This document shows, in pieces, positions 1 through 19,412 of a DNA stretch of 64,000 bases. How positions within the stretch are numbered: position 1 is the first letter of the stretch; each line of letters begins with the position of its first letter. A model generated the notes under the pieces. It saw only the letters and a list, made by a program, of their open reading frames with translations. It was not told the origin of the DNA and did not search any database. This DNA is from Baylisascaris procyonis (Eukaryota > Nematoda > Chromadorea > Rhabditida > Ascarididae). The DNA is taken from NCBI GenBank assembly GCA_037389465.1, contig JAZARR010000078.1, positions 5,020,501 to 5,084,500 on the forward strand, read 5' to 3'. A program made the translations under genes and the position numbers.

Positions 1-220
1 AAGGTAAGTCTGTGCAACTGTGTTTTGTTGGCACTTGTGAGATTACCTGTATATGCAATCCGCTTGCCCATTCATTTGTTGATTTCTTTCTTCATCACTA
101 TTTTGTTGTTACCAAACTGCTGCAGAGGGCCGGCCATTTGAGGATGAGTACAAATATTTTAGGAGCAATCCCATCGTCGCCAAACTTCTCCGACGAACAA
201 GGTTTTCCAGTATTTCCTGA
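1..220 (+). CDS. 3' end of an unidentified upstream gene (last intron and terminal exon)
   Basis: The window opens with AAG followed by GTAAGT, a textbook 5' splice site. An acceptor (ctgctgcag) follows about 120 nt later. From 128 a frame reads about 30 residues (GRPFEDEYKYFRSNPIVAKL, then a basic tail) to TGA at 218-220. The peptide is charged and looks like a natural C-terminus, and the short intron is typical of nematodes. The exon starts at 126 or 128 depending on which AG is used. I do not recognise the family, and no AATAAA lies close behind the stop. This is inferred from splice signals and an open frame only; a competing overlapping frame also stays open to 230. Confidence 0.33.
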
Positions 221-3200
221 GTCGTGCTAAAAAAGGCTTCGATAACACCATCTCCATCCTTATCCTTATATCTTCATCTCCTTGAAAATTGAAGATTTTT
301 TTAATCTTCAAAATCGGTGCTTTTATGTTAGCAGATCTCAAGAAGATCGATCTTTTGGACGGCTTCGATGAGTTTGTCGACTCAAAACATGATGGCTATG
401 AAGGGCCTGAAACTGATGCGAGAGCAGTCAGCATAAGTGTTTTTATGCAGCATGACTTGTCTGAGATTAAACCAAGGGAAGGGGTGGTGTGGTCCTAACA
501 CTATTTGACAACCTCCATTGGAACTTCTTAACGCTGAGAAAAGAGTGCTCAGAGAGAAAGGGAAAAGTTTGAGCAGATATATTGGATTCTGCATTCTTTA
601 TAATTTCGTATGAGTATGACTTTGTTTGGAAAATTTCCAAAACGTGGCATTTTCTAGTTGATTGCTCCACTTTTTTTTCTGTTGCACCCTTGTTTAGCAC
701 TTCTCCAAAGCCAAACTCGAACTAGTTAATTGTTACGTCGCCGTTGAATACACTATGAAGTATAGGAGTCCGGAGGTATTTTCCTTTAGATGCAACTGGG
801 AAGGGGGGAAGTTTACAGTTTGGATACATAAAATTTGACTGGCAGCCAAGACTTGGCAATGTATCAAGTGCGAAGTTGACAAGCTAACGGAACGCAGGTG
901 TATGAAGTCTCACCTTTTATTTGAAATCCGTCGATTCCTTCACGTCCCAAAGAATTATTGATATTGTTGATGCAGTTTGCTGCGAGGACATTGTACGTTT
1001 CCAAAAAACCATTTACTGCTGATGAACGCTAACTGATGGGCTGACTTTTTCGATTTTTCAGCAGTTGCCCCCCTCTTAGTATCTTTCCGCAGATTTGCAT
1101 GGTCTAGTTTGGCGACGATCCGGGTCGCTGTGTTTTGTTGTTTTGTTTGCAGCATCGTTTGGTTACAATAAGTAGGCAAAACCCTTATTGCTTGCATAAG
1201 CCTGTGCCGATGCAGCAGCTGGCTTGAAACGACGACTATGTGAACGTTAAGGCTATTGGTGTAGCACATGGGTATCATTACCGTTGCGTTACTTGACGGT
1301 CACTGAAATTCGTACTTAAGCTAGATCCAACTTTATCTAATTTCTCCAGCAATATTTCGTGTTGTCGATTATGAAGAAAGGAAGGCATTTTAGTGTTCGA
1401 AAAAAGACTAAGAAATTAGGCAGTATCCCATGCGGAAAAACAGGTAATTTGCATCAGAAAAGCAGGAAAAGAATTGCAACGCTTAATACTCAGTGAAATT
1501 CCGCAACTGTGCCATTAGTTATTGGCATGAGACGATTTTCAGTGATGGCTGTCGGCATTACTTCAATTCTAAAAATAAGAGTATTTCATATTGGTTCGAT
1601 TTGCGTGAAGCAGCTTCGTGAATTGTTCTTGAATGCTATATTTTGTTCGCTATTTGGATGTGTTTATTATTATTATTTCTGAAATTAGTTCGATTCATAT
1701 CGTTTAGCATGGAATGTGGTTTCACATATGACCAATCCCCATCTCTTCGCACCCTGCATCTTGAGTTGTTTCGCACGGGCCCGCCGGTTAGGTGTGTAGA
1801 AGTGTAAAGTTGCTCGAAAAAGAAAGAAAAGTACAGTGGAGGCAACATAAGGTGCGATCGGAAGAGGTTATTGGCGAGGAACAACTCTATAAACGAAATC
1901 GAATAATACGTTGCATTCATGAAATTTTTGGCTCACTTTGCTTTTCTGATTTAATATATTGATTTCATATTTCATTAAATAGAGGTAATTAGTGTTGTTA
2001 TAAGACACGTCATGAAATGGGTCAGGATGGATGTTGCAAGAGGCGGATTCATTTTCTCAATTGTCCATTGAGGTGGTAGAAAAATACCTCTGCGAAATGT
2101 TCGCGACACCCTTACTCGATTGTTTTCGGCCGCAGTTATGTCACTTCCTGTGCAACAAACTGAAGCAGCTGGTAATCCGTTTTTCTGCATAGTGCCACCA
2201 TCGTTGACCACAAATTTTTTCACAAGCCTTTTTTTTTTAAATGCTGGAGTTCGAAATTTATGCATGGGACGTTTGGTCACCAGGAAGAACGCCTTCGCTC
2301 TCCTCCCTTCCCTTTCCAAACTCCTAATCGCATACACTGCTGGGAGGACTTTTATGTCAGAGGTGTTCAGAATGAAGAATATGGCCGAAATGACGATCTT
2401 GCAACTTTATTTTCTGCTCTCAGCGTGTTTAATTTTTTCGGCGACGCGGTTTCCTTCGCAGCACTGTGATCTCATCTAAGAGCATGGCATATCAAACGCA
2501 AATTGTTATTGAAATCATTAGTGCAGTGGTGGAGTGCATTTGTGCCTTTCTGTTATGTTAACCCCACAAGAGTATAGCGTTCAATGAGAATGTATCTAGG
2601 CGTTCATCAAAGATCGTTGCTTGAAAAGCATACAACAAGATATCTTTTTATGTCCCTCGAAACATGAAAGGTTCTTTTTGCAAGTAGTTGCATCTAGCTT
2701 TCTCAGTTTTTGTTTTTCCAGGGAGAGAGTGAAGCATAACCGTTGTCCACGCATTGTTTCTTTTGAAATCTGTTTGTAGTTGAGCAAGACCTTTGCAGAT
2801 CAGCTTCTGTCTTCTTACTTTAGTTTTTATTCAGATGTGTCTCTGAATCTATAATCTTGCATTACACGAGCAAGGTTCCTTACCTTCTGAAGTTCATTTT
2901 TAAGACAACCACCATATTTATGAATAGGCCATATGCCTTTTTAGCTCTTTTTTAGGCATGAAGTTCACTATATAAAGCATTTTATGTTCGGGCTACTTTT
3001 ACATCCGTTGGATATCAGTGTTAGTTGTAAATGAATTCTCATGCCTCGCAACTCGATGACTATCCATTTTACTGAATGTTTTATTGGTAGATGCAGTTTC
3101 TGCTACTCACCGTGTCGTTCTCATTTAGCCAGTGCTTTATATTTTTATGTAGAAGTTTTTTTATTTGAACAAGAATAGATAGTAGGGCTGCTTAGAGCTG

Positions 3201-3417
3201 TAAGAAAAGTAGGCGAATCGTTGGTAGGCGGGTGCTAAAGCTCAGCGACTCTCTTTAGGTGCAACATACTGGTGGTAGCGGCAGAGATGCAAAGCAGAAA
3301 TTGACATAATGCCTAAATGTGGGCTATGACTATACCCGCTGAACTGAATGATGACGAGAACGTGTGAGTCAAGCGTCCAGTTGGAGTGCAGAGTGTGATG
3401 CAGTTGAGGTGAAGAGT
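221..3417. other. Intergenic / upstream region of the MAPKAPK gene, no supported gene
   Basis: About 3.2 kb without a convincing coding exon. Open frames of 60-120 codons occur on both strands (the longest are 1975-2337 minus and 2120-2479 plus, overlapping each other), but they show no recognisable motif and lack coherent splice partners. The region may hold 5' untranslated exons and the promoter of the kinase gene; nothing in the sequence pins these down. Confidence 0.5.
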
Positions 3418-11650
<8,233 letters not shown>

Positions 11651-14259
11651 AAAATTGCCGGCTGAGTTCATATTTCTTCCTCATTTACGAAGCTGTTGTC
11701 TACATATTTCGTTTTCAGATGCCCTCGTTTCCGAGTTTATGTATGCTTCAGATTCCGTGTTGTGTTAGAAGTGAAGCAGAGAAGGTCGGACTTGGACATC
11801 GAATGAAGGAATGTAAGGCGTTGCTTTTACAGGTATACAACAAATGAAACAAGGAGCGGTAAACGTTGAGTGTGGACACGTTTCCAGCCTGAGACATGCG
11901 ACGGTGACGTTTGAAATGACAAACTATGAGTTGGTTTATGGGGAGGGAGAGGGGAGTGATGGCATAAACATCTTGATGTAGTTCGTATGACAGAAAGGGG
12001 TTATTATGGTTGTGTTGAAGAGCTGTTGATGTTGTCATAAAAAGAGAATATGCAGGGGAATTGTACACAACATGAAGCCCCCTCCCTTCACACTGCTAGG
12101 TTGATATGTGATTGCTTTTGATACAAATTGGGTTTCGTTCGTTGATTGTTTCTGATTTCTGATGGTGTATTTCATTTATTTGTAATTGATCGTCTATCGA
12201 CGAACAGCTGCTCCATAACACGTTTAGCACTATCCCTTTTCTACGTCGAAAGCTTTCTTAACTGCCTTGTTTGCTCATTGCATACTGCTTCAAATTCTAC
12301 TTAATCTTCGCCATAACGCTGAATTGTTTATATAGTGGCTTCAAGAGATGCCACACCGAACGCTTAGCAAATGCTTTCGTTCACATTTGCAACACATGCG
12401 CACCCTTTTGTCTACAGGCGGGAGAGCATCTGATCATTGTCCTCGACAGATCAAAGGCCGAGCAGAACATTAGTATAAAACAGATTTATGCAGAGGGTAA
12501 TACCAGTCAGCGAGTGTTGTTTTGCTTCGGAGCGGTGAGCTGTTCTTATCGTCAAACGTATTCGGCTCAACACTTTGAAATAACTTCTATCGGTTTGTTG
12601 TATTCGCATGATGAATGTGCTTATTGTTGAGCCAAAGCGAGGCACAGTTTCATCTCCGCATGCCTCAAATTGTGAAGGAGGCATTGGGGGTTTTTTTTTT
12701 TTTTATTTCTGGTATCTGCTAGGTTGATTTGGTGCCATTTTCATTCATAGAGAAGAAACAGGAACCGATCAATGCGCAGTTTACTTAACGTAGTTGAGGG
12801 GGGGGGGGGTGAGGGAAATTCCGGAGAGAGGTGTTGTCAAGACCTACGATAGTGAACACGTGAGTAGGTTGCTGGAGACGTATAACGCAGGTGAAAAATT
12901 CAACAGTGCAGGATTGCACATTACCACCCCTTCCCCCCCCCCTCCCACCACCCGCACTTCAGTTCGTGAATTCGTGGGAGTACACGACATGGTGCCATAT
13001 TTATTATAGTTCGGGATCATATGTGCTACGCAAGGCGTTTGTGGTCTCAGTTAAGCTTGAAGGCTAATCATCAATGAGTAGGAAGGTGGGTGGGCACGGG
13101 ATTTATGAATTGGCTCCAAGGTGCTCCGTGTTTGCGCTGATGTTTTGTGCGTAATGTGTCGGTTCTTGTACAGACAGCGTCCCAGCTGCTTCTGTTGGTG
13201 GCTGACTGTCATCTGCGATATTGCTAAGAATACTTTGCTATCAATGTTAGGCTTAGGTTTGTGCCTGCTGTGTCTCGCTGTAAATTTATCTTGTTTTGAT
13301 GGAGAACGGTAACTTTCTTTGCATGGTCAAAGGCTTGATCGTTATATGCCGTTTGTTGGGTGCAGCACTCTTCCTGAAGGCCTCCTTTGCAATGTCTATA
13401 TTTGCGTACAGCTTCAAGCTTGATGGGTCGTGTTTGTATTTGAGCATTCTACGAGTGTCACGACGTTGCCTTCTTGCTCTTATTATTTGTTCGTGACATT
13501 CTTGTCCTTTTATTTGCACACAATAAAGTCGCAGTCTAAACGAAAACTTCATGCGCACACTACGCAACACAGTTTGCGTCTAAGCTGGCAGTGCTTCAAG
13601 CGGTAGGATCTTTTTCCTTTCTCAGTGGTGAAGGCTGTGATTAGAACGCTGTTTGAAAAAAGTCTATAAATACATTATCCCATTTGGAAAAGTGGGTTTA
13701 CTAAATTAATTTCAGGTTATTCGAGACAGCTGAGTTGCTAGTACGGCTAGCTGCAGAAGTCATGTCATGTAGTTGTATACGTAGAGGCCAACAATGTAAC
13801 AGAAGGAAGCAGCTTCAGAGTAGCTTAGTTAGGCGAATTGTTTGTTGAAAAGCACGAATTTCAAGACTCGCTGATCAGATCACAGCCTGGAAATCGGAAA
13901 TTTCGGACCTGGACATATACCAGAAATCATCTGAAGGGAGGGCCGAAGCTATTTCTTGGCCGCATCTGCGTGCGCGAAATTTTGAACCTAAACCCGTTGC
14001 TCTTAAGGTGTAGTGGGGTTGGATCACTGTTTCCACCAAAAACAACCTTAAGGGGTGAGCATGAATTTATCATTGGGTGCATTCGCTTCTATGGCTCTAA
14101 TTCGTTCCACATGTCATTGACGAAAACATGTTGAATTATTGAAATATCGGTAGCGGTGAATGCGGGACGAACGGCAGCAGTCGAGAAGTTGAAAAACTCA
14201 GTTTGATCCATACGGTGGTGGGTCGTCCAAGGATTAAATTCGGCAGGTGCCAAATGATG

Positions 14260-14323
14260 GTCGTCCTACCGGCGTTGGATTTAAACCAGAGCTCTGGTTA
14301 AAATCCGGCGCCGGTAGAACGAC
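14260..14323. repeat. 64-bp near-perfect inverted repeat
   Basis: The arms GTCGTCCTACCGGCG... and its complement ...GCCGGTAGAACGAC pair with only a few mismatches around the perfect centre ACCAGAGCTCTGGT (14285-14298). There is essentially no loop. It may be a relic of a palindromic transposable element or a hairpin-forming site; no coding content. Confidence 0.85.
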
Positions 14324-15149
14324 TGGCTTTTACGTGGTGAAGTTATGCATCCAACTGGGAGTGGGTTCAACATATCCCTTACAATTTTGATAAATCCCAG
14401 TATGGTTCCGGTTACGGTTTAACCGAGACATAGCTTCACCGAAAAAAACCACGAGCCAGCAGCAACAAGGATGTCAAAGTGATGAAAAGTGCATAACATC
14501 AGCAACAGTTATTACACTGGATAATCACTTTTACTGTTTACGGTAGGTGCATTTAGGTGCAAAAGGAACTTGCAAAGTGGGGTTGCAGAGAACCCTTGCA
14601 TTTGCTTGAATCTCAGAGGAGATCATGTCCGTACGAAAATACCCGAAATGCGTGGGTGGGGAACGGTTAAAATGTATAGTAACGTTCAAATGTATAGCGC
14701 CACTTCGTGAGCTCCGATATCCTTAATGCATCCACCCTTCAGCTTTTGAATTGCGATTGAGTCGTTTCGATCTACATCTTGTTGCTACTCTTACGTATCG
14801 AACGTCTATTCGCCCGGACTGTAGAGGTTTGTAAACGTTTTGCTCTTCCTTGCCATTCTTGCTCACATACTTTTTGTGTATTCTCCCACCTGGGGACGTT
14901 GAAAACAAAAACATTTTATATCGAAGTTCATCTTTATCAATACTCGGAATGATCAGATATATTACAGTAGAAATCTCCATCTAGTGAATAAGAGCGAAAG
15001 CGAAAGCAAGAGGAAAATGGTGGGAGGAAGGGATCAAAACTTGAGTCCCATAGGTCGGATGGAGAGAGATGAGGCCTTCGATCACGTTGGGCACATAAAG
15101 AAATCGGTGAATATCATCGGTTCCTTTGGCCAGGTAGGGATAGGAATAA

Positions 15150-15305
15150 GGGTATCGATTTCGTCGACCAGATGTGATGAGACGGCAGCCGTCGATCTCG
15201 TCAACCGAATGATTCGAGAGGTGAAGGCCGTCGATCTCGTAAGCCAGATAGATTGAGGAGTGAGGATCTTCTATCTCATGTACCAGATGGAAAGAAGTGG
15301 TGAGG
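15150..15305. repeat. Degenerate ~38-bp tandem repeat (minisatellite)
   Basis: Successive units begin TCGATTTCGTCGACCAGAT, GCCGTCGATCTCGTCAACC, GCCGTCGATCTCGTAAGCC and TTCTATCTCATGTACCAGAT, each ending in a GA-rich ...GAGG/GTGAGG stretch. The period is about 36-40 bp. Related single copies seem to occur at about 15072 and near 16038 (TTCGATCTCGTTGATTAG). The array is partly open as protein (14984-15256), but the reading frame is not maintained in all units. Confidence 0.7.
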
Positions 15306-18300
15306 GCCTCTCATAGGCTATATATGAGGTAATGGAGATATGTCAGGACTGAAGAAACCAAACAAACGATAAAGCGAGGAGGGCCTGTAGTTGGTGAATC
15401 CCCACAGTGTGCTGTGATAAGCATTGAAAAAAGTTTTGGCTAGGGGCATGGCATAGGTCTAGGTCAGTGAGGGGGACCTTATTTACACCCTCTCTTCCTC
15501 TCTCTGAAATACCCAAGGTGCAGTTGTCCGTACGGTAAAATAACAAGCTAATGCCTGAGAAATGCAAGGCGCTTTCATCGGCAGGTTAAGGTGTAGGATT
15601 GTTGTCATTGCCGCACCAGAACTTCGAAGTACCTAGGAAGAGGATCTGCGCGAATAGGGCCACCGATCCCACTCCTGTTTGACGTAGCAGGGGCACCGAT
15701 GCTTGAGCGGCGAACATTCCACCCCTCGGCATCAGGAAGCCTACATCCCACGGACAAAAACCTACGGAACAAAGTCAATCTGCTGACCACATATGGATTC
15801 AAATTTTTGGCTTCTTTCGAAGACCGTATACCTCAGCTGGATTCGTCATCGTTGACATTACATGGTGGTTGTTGTGGCAGGTGTTGCTCAGCCATGACTA
15901 GAACAATCAATAAATAGTCGCTGACAGTCGTTTGTGCCCTATTGTCGAATTCTTTGTCACTGATATTTGGCGCACCTTGATGTCCGATGGCATCGCAAAA
16001 TGAAACTTTCCGTCATTAACATGGGTCCTATCGGCATGTTCGATCTCGTTGATTAGTTATCATAGTAGGTTCGTGGTGAGACGACGTTTGGTGCTGTTAG
16101 GAATTGATTGCGATAGGTCCTGCAACGTCAAACGAAATCTTGGTAGCACTGACGAATTCGATAATTTTTGTCAATAATTGTGCTGTCGTTGCAGTAGCAA
16201 GTTGACAGAAAGGAAAGGTGTGTTTGAAGAGCTGCTTACCGTGTTAACAACCCATTTAAGCATCCGGGGGGGCTTCTGGTAAATAGTCGTCACTTGAGGT
16301 GAATAACGATAACAACAGTGTTGCGCACGTTTATTGCTTTGAAGGTTCAATGTGTGTGCAATAAATTTGTGGTTATTAATTTATAGCATTTGAATTATTA
16401 GTAATGCTGAGTGGATGTAGACTGTTTTGATGTAGGCATTCGCTTTTATTGACAACTGCGCAGTAATGCAAACAAATGCCACGTTATGACGTGCTCATTT
16501 CTCACTGTAAAGGAACAGTTCGAAGCGGAAAATGCAACCCTGCGCCACTTCAAAGGCTCGTTCTTTTATTGCAGTTGGCGGTTGATAAACGGGCACATAT
16601 CCGCTATCTCACCCCTTCCCCCCCTCCCTCCTCCCTCCATCCCCTCCTTTCTGTTTTCCTTCATTATTATCTGTTTCGGTTCGTTCACTTTATGACTCGA
16701 AAGAAAGCCGTTGAGTTAACGCTTCCTAAACGTTATAGAATTCTATTCTTTGTCTTCAAAAATTATAGAAGCAGTTCATGAAGGTAAAATAAGCAAGCTG
16801 TGAATGCACTCAGTATATCGGTTCATGATTCACTATAAACTCGCATCCCCACATTTGTCACTAATTTTTATTCTTCTTTTCCTCTCATATTTCACTTCAA
16901 CTGTATGAAAAATTTTTGACAGATGTTCGAGTATTATGACGAACAACAAGTGCTGAAAGGATTTCTTCTTTTATTGAGAAGAGTTCCCATTATTTTGAGC
17001 TGCTGTATAAAGCGAGTTTTCATAGGGAAGGGAATAGGGAAACGAAACAAGTGCCGATTAGCACACTTAAGCGATAAAGGCGCCAGTCTTCGGCATTGTG
17101 ATGTTGAATGTCGTTTAGTGTTAGGGAGGAGTGGCGTTTCGACTGGGTAGTTCAGCTTTAGCAGTGAGACAGTCTACATTAAACGTCGATAGTATAGGCT
17201 AGTCACAATCGTAGTGTCACTCAGAAATCATTTGTGCGCATTGCTGTAAAATATGCATTCTCGTTTGTCTGCCAACAGTTTTGCCAGTTTTGTCATGTGT
17301 CAGTTGCTGTGACAACTCTTTGAAAAAATTCATCGGAAATTAATCTTCTAGTTGTTGCTCAATTGAGAGATTAATTTCTGTGAGTTTTGTTGACTGATTT
17401 GCCCTAGTTGGGGGGGGGAGGAGTGGGAAGGAGAGACAAAGGGGAGAAAAAAGGATGATGATGGACGCAATCGGCGTAGCATTTCGCGATTGATGCATAT
17501 TGTATAAGGTTGTAAGTAGGTTTCACAACGAGTCCAAGCTTCCTTTCAATTTTTCTTCAGCGCTTAAAGCAACAACAAATTAAGTTCAGGGCATCGAAAA
17601 AGCTTTGCAAGTTTCATATTCGATATTTTCTTTTAACGTGTCTTTGTTTTTCACCGTATTTTTGTTTAACTTTTTTCATTTGTTTTTTTGGGCCAAGAGG
17701 GGAAATAAGGCAATTTGGAAGTTTAACGATCGTTTTTGGTGACTCGTTCAGTTAACTCCAATTTCCGATGCCATTTGCTAATCGAGAAAAAAAGAAAGAC
17801 TCTACAGTGCCGTCTATTGAATAGATATACTCCACTCACAGCGAAACAAAGTAAAAAGGCTCGCAGCTGCTTTTATTTATTTGTTCACATTGTTATTGCT
17901 GTGTACTAATGTATGCTGCTCATTTTGGTTGCAGTTTGAGTTAACTCCGATCAATTGAGTTCTCTTTTAGTGTTATCGCTTGTGTTCGCCTCTTTTTCCA
18001 CCCACGCTTATTATTGTTTTATCGTCTTTCAGAATATTGCTCACATCCGGCTATCGATGGGTCGTTTGTGGGATGTCAGCTATGCATGAAATCAATATCG
18101 AAAAGTGACCGCTGGTGTGTATCGGCTCTTCATTGTCGCCATTCTCCTTCTTCACTTTATACAAAATCGTAATTTGCTTTTCTACATTTTTCTTCCCCAT
18201 TCACAACTACCTTCACGAAGGACTTTGTGTTCACAACGATCGATTTAGGGGTATGAATGTCACTGTGTAACTTGAAAAAGTTAGTGATATTTCACGGTTG

Positions 18301-18633
18301 AAGAGCGCCGTGGAGCAGTGCTAAACGTACTGCATCTTCCTAATGCTTGTGGCGCAAATGTCGTCGATATGTACGAAGTGTGAAAGGCCAACGACGTCTT
18401 TGTAAAAGTTCACATTTGTTATTGACATGTGCTTCACATCGTTTTGGATTGTTATGTGTACCTTTTGGATCAATAAGCTCTAGGCAGTTCTCAGAATATA
18501 GAGGAGAGGCGATTGCATCATAAAGATATATCTATCCCTCTTTCAAACACTTTGGGCTACATGAGGGATTCAGTAATATACGAATGCAGAGTAATGATTA
18601 ACTTTAGCCAAGTAGCTTAGGCAGAATAATGCG

Positions 18634-18650
18634 GCTTTCATTTTAAGGAA
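18634..18650 (+). other. Probable spliced-leader acceptor of the intersectin gene
   Basis: A pyrimidine-rich CTTTCATTTTAAG ends at 18647, and the initiator ATG follows after only 3 nt (gaaATG). A 3' splice site this close to the start codon is typical of nematode trans-splicing. A cis-spliced non-coding first exon is the alternative. Confidence 0.5.
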
Positions 18651-19412
18651 ATGTTTGCCAACGGATCGTCGTCTCCGTGGGTGATCACTGAGGCAGAGCA
18701 GCAGCAAAATGATGTACAGTTCGCCACGCTGAATCCGGTGAATGGCCTCGTTTCGGGCGATCGAGCAAAGCCACTTTTCATGAAGTCTGCCTTGCCTCCC
18801 GCTGTCCTCGCTCAAGTGTGGCAATTGGCCGATTATAACAAGGCAAGAACCTAGAGCAGCAATTGTCTTTGGTATAGCTAACTGCGTGAAATTATCGTAC
18901 ATGCTCTTGCAAGTCTCTTGATCAAAACGGTGTAAAGAATAGCCTGTATCTGAAATTACATTTGGTATTGCCTATTTGTTGATGAATTGTGGGGATTTCT
19001 TTCCCGTATATCATTTCATAGAGCGATTTAATTTAACATATTATACTATGTTTATGAAACAGCCACTTCGATTTGTCTTCAGCAAAGAGATTATAGCACA
19101 TCTCATACTTACCCACTTGACACACTTTTGTTCGTAGTGTGCCCTTAGTGGGAGGGGGGGGGGGTTTCCGGTGTTGGGGAATAGTGATATTCGTAAGTCG
19201 CTGTAGTAAATGTTTTCATAGCAAACAAAGTGAACTCTTCTGGGCTGCTAGAAGTGCTTAAGAAAAGGTCCGAGGGTTGTCGATAGAAGAGGTATTGTTT
19301 TTTTCTTCAGGACGGCAAGGTGGATCGTTACGAGTTCTCGGTGGCGATGCATTTGATTCGCACCGTTATGGCCGGTATACCTTTGCCACCATCGCTGCCT
19401 GATTCAATGAAG
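18651..19412 (+). other. itsn-1: Intersectin EH domain 1 (exons 1-2)
   Basis: Residues 1-98. The N-terminus [17 protein letters not shown] aligns with the start of vertebrate intersectin, so this ATG is the natural start. The EF-hand loop [13 protein letters not shown] keeps every canonical calcium ligand position and spans the exon 1/2 junction. The Trp of LAQVWQLAD is the NPF-pocket tryptophan. The exon 1 donor is GC (AAG|GCAAGA) rather than GT; the only GT-like alternatives break the EH frame. Confidence 0.93.

Larger units (their letters stand above)
11651..18650. other. 7-kb intergenic region between MAPKAPK and intersectin
   Basis: No supported protein gene. It holds the kinase 3' UTR (no clear AATAAA close to the stop; one lies at 13522-13527), G/C homopolymers (G12 at 12798-12809, C10 at 12933-12942, G9 at 17410-17418), a 64-bp inverted repeat (14260-14323) and a degenerate minisatellite (15150-15305). 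Open frames here are at most about 106 codons, occur on both strands and lack motif support. Both flanking genes point right, so the intersectin promoter should lie in the right part. Confidence 0.6.

Noticed and set aside
955..1278. 107-codon minus-strand frame
   Set aside because: No recognisable domain, no splice continuation and no supporting signals; left as unassigned.
2120..2479. 119-codon + frame, with an overlapping 120-codon minus frame (1975-2337)
   Set aside because: Both strands are open over the same bases, there is no motif or coherent splice partner, and the composition is typical of chance frames in this AT-rich DNA.
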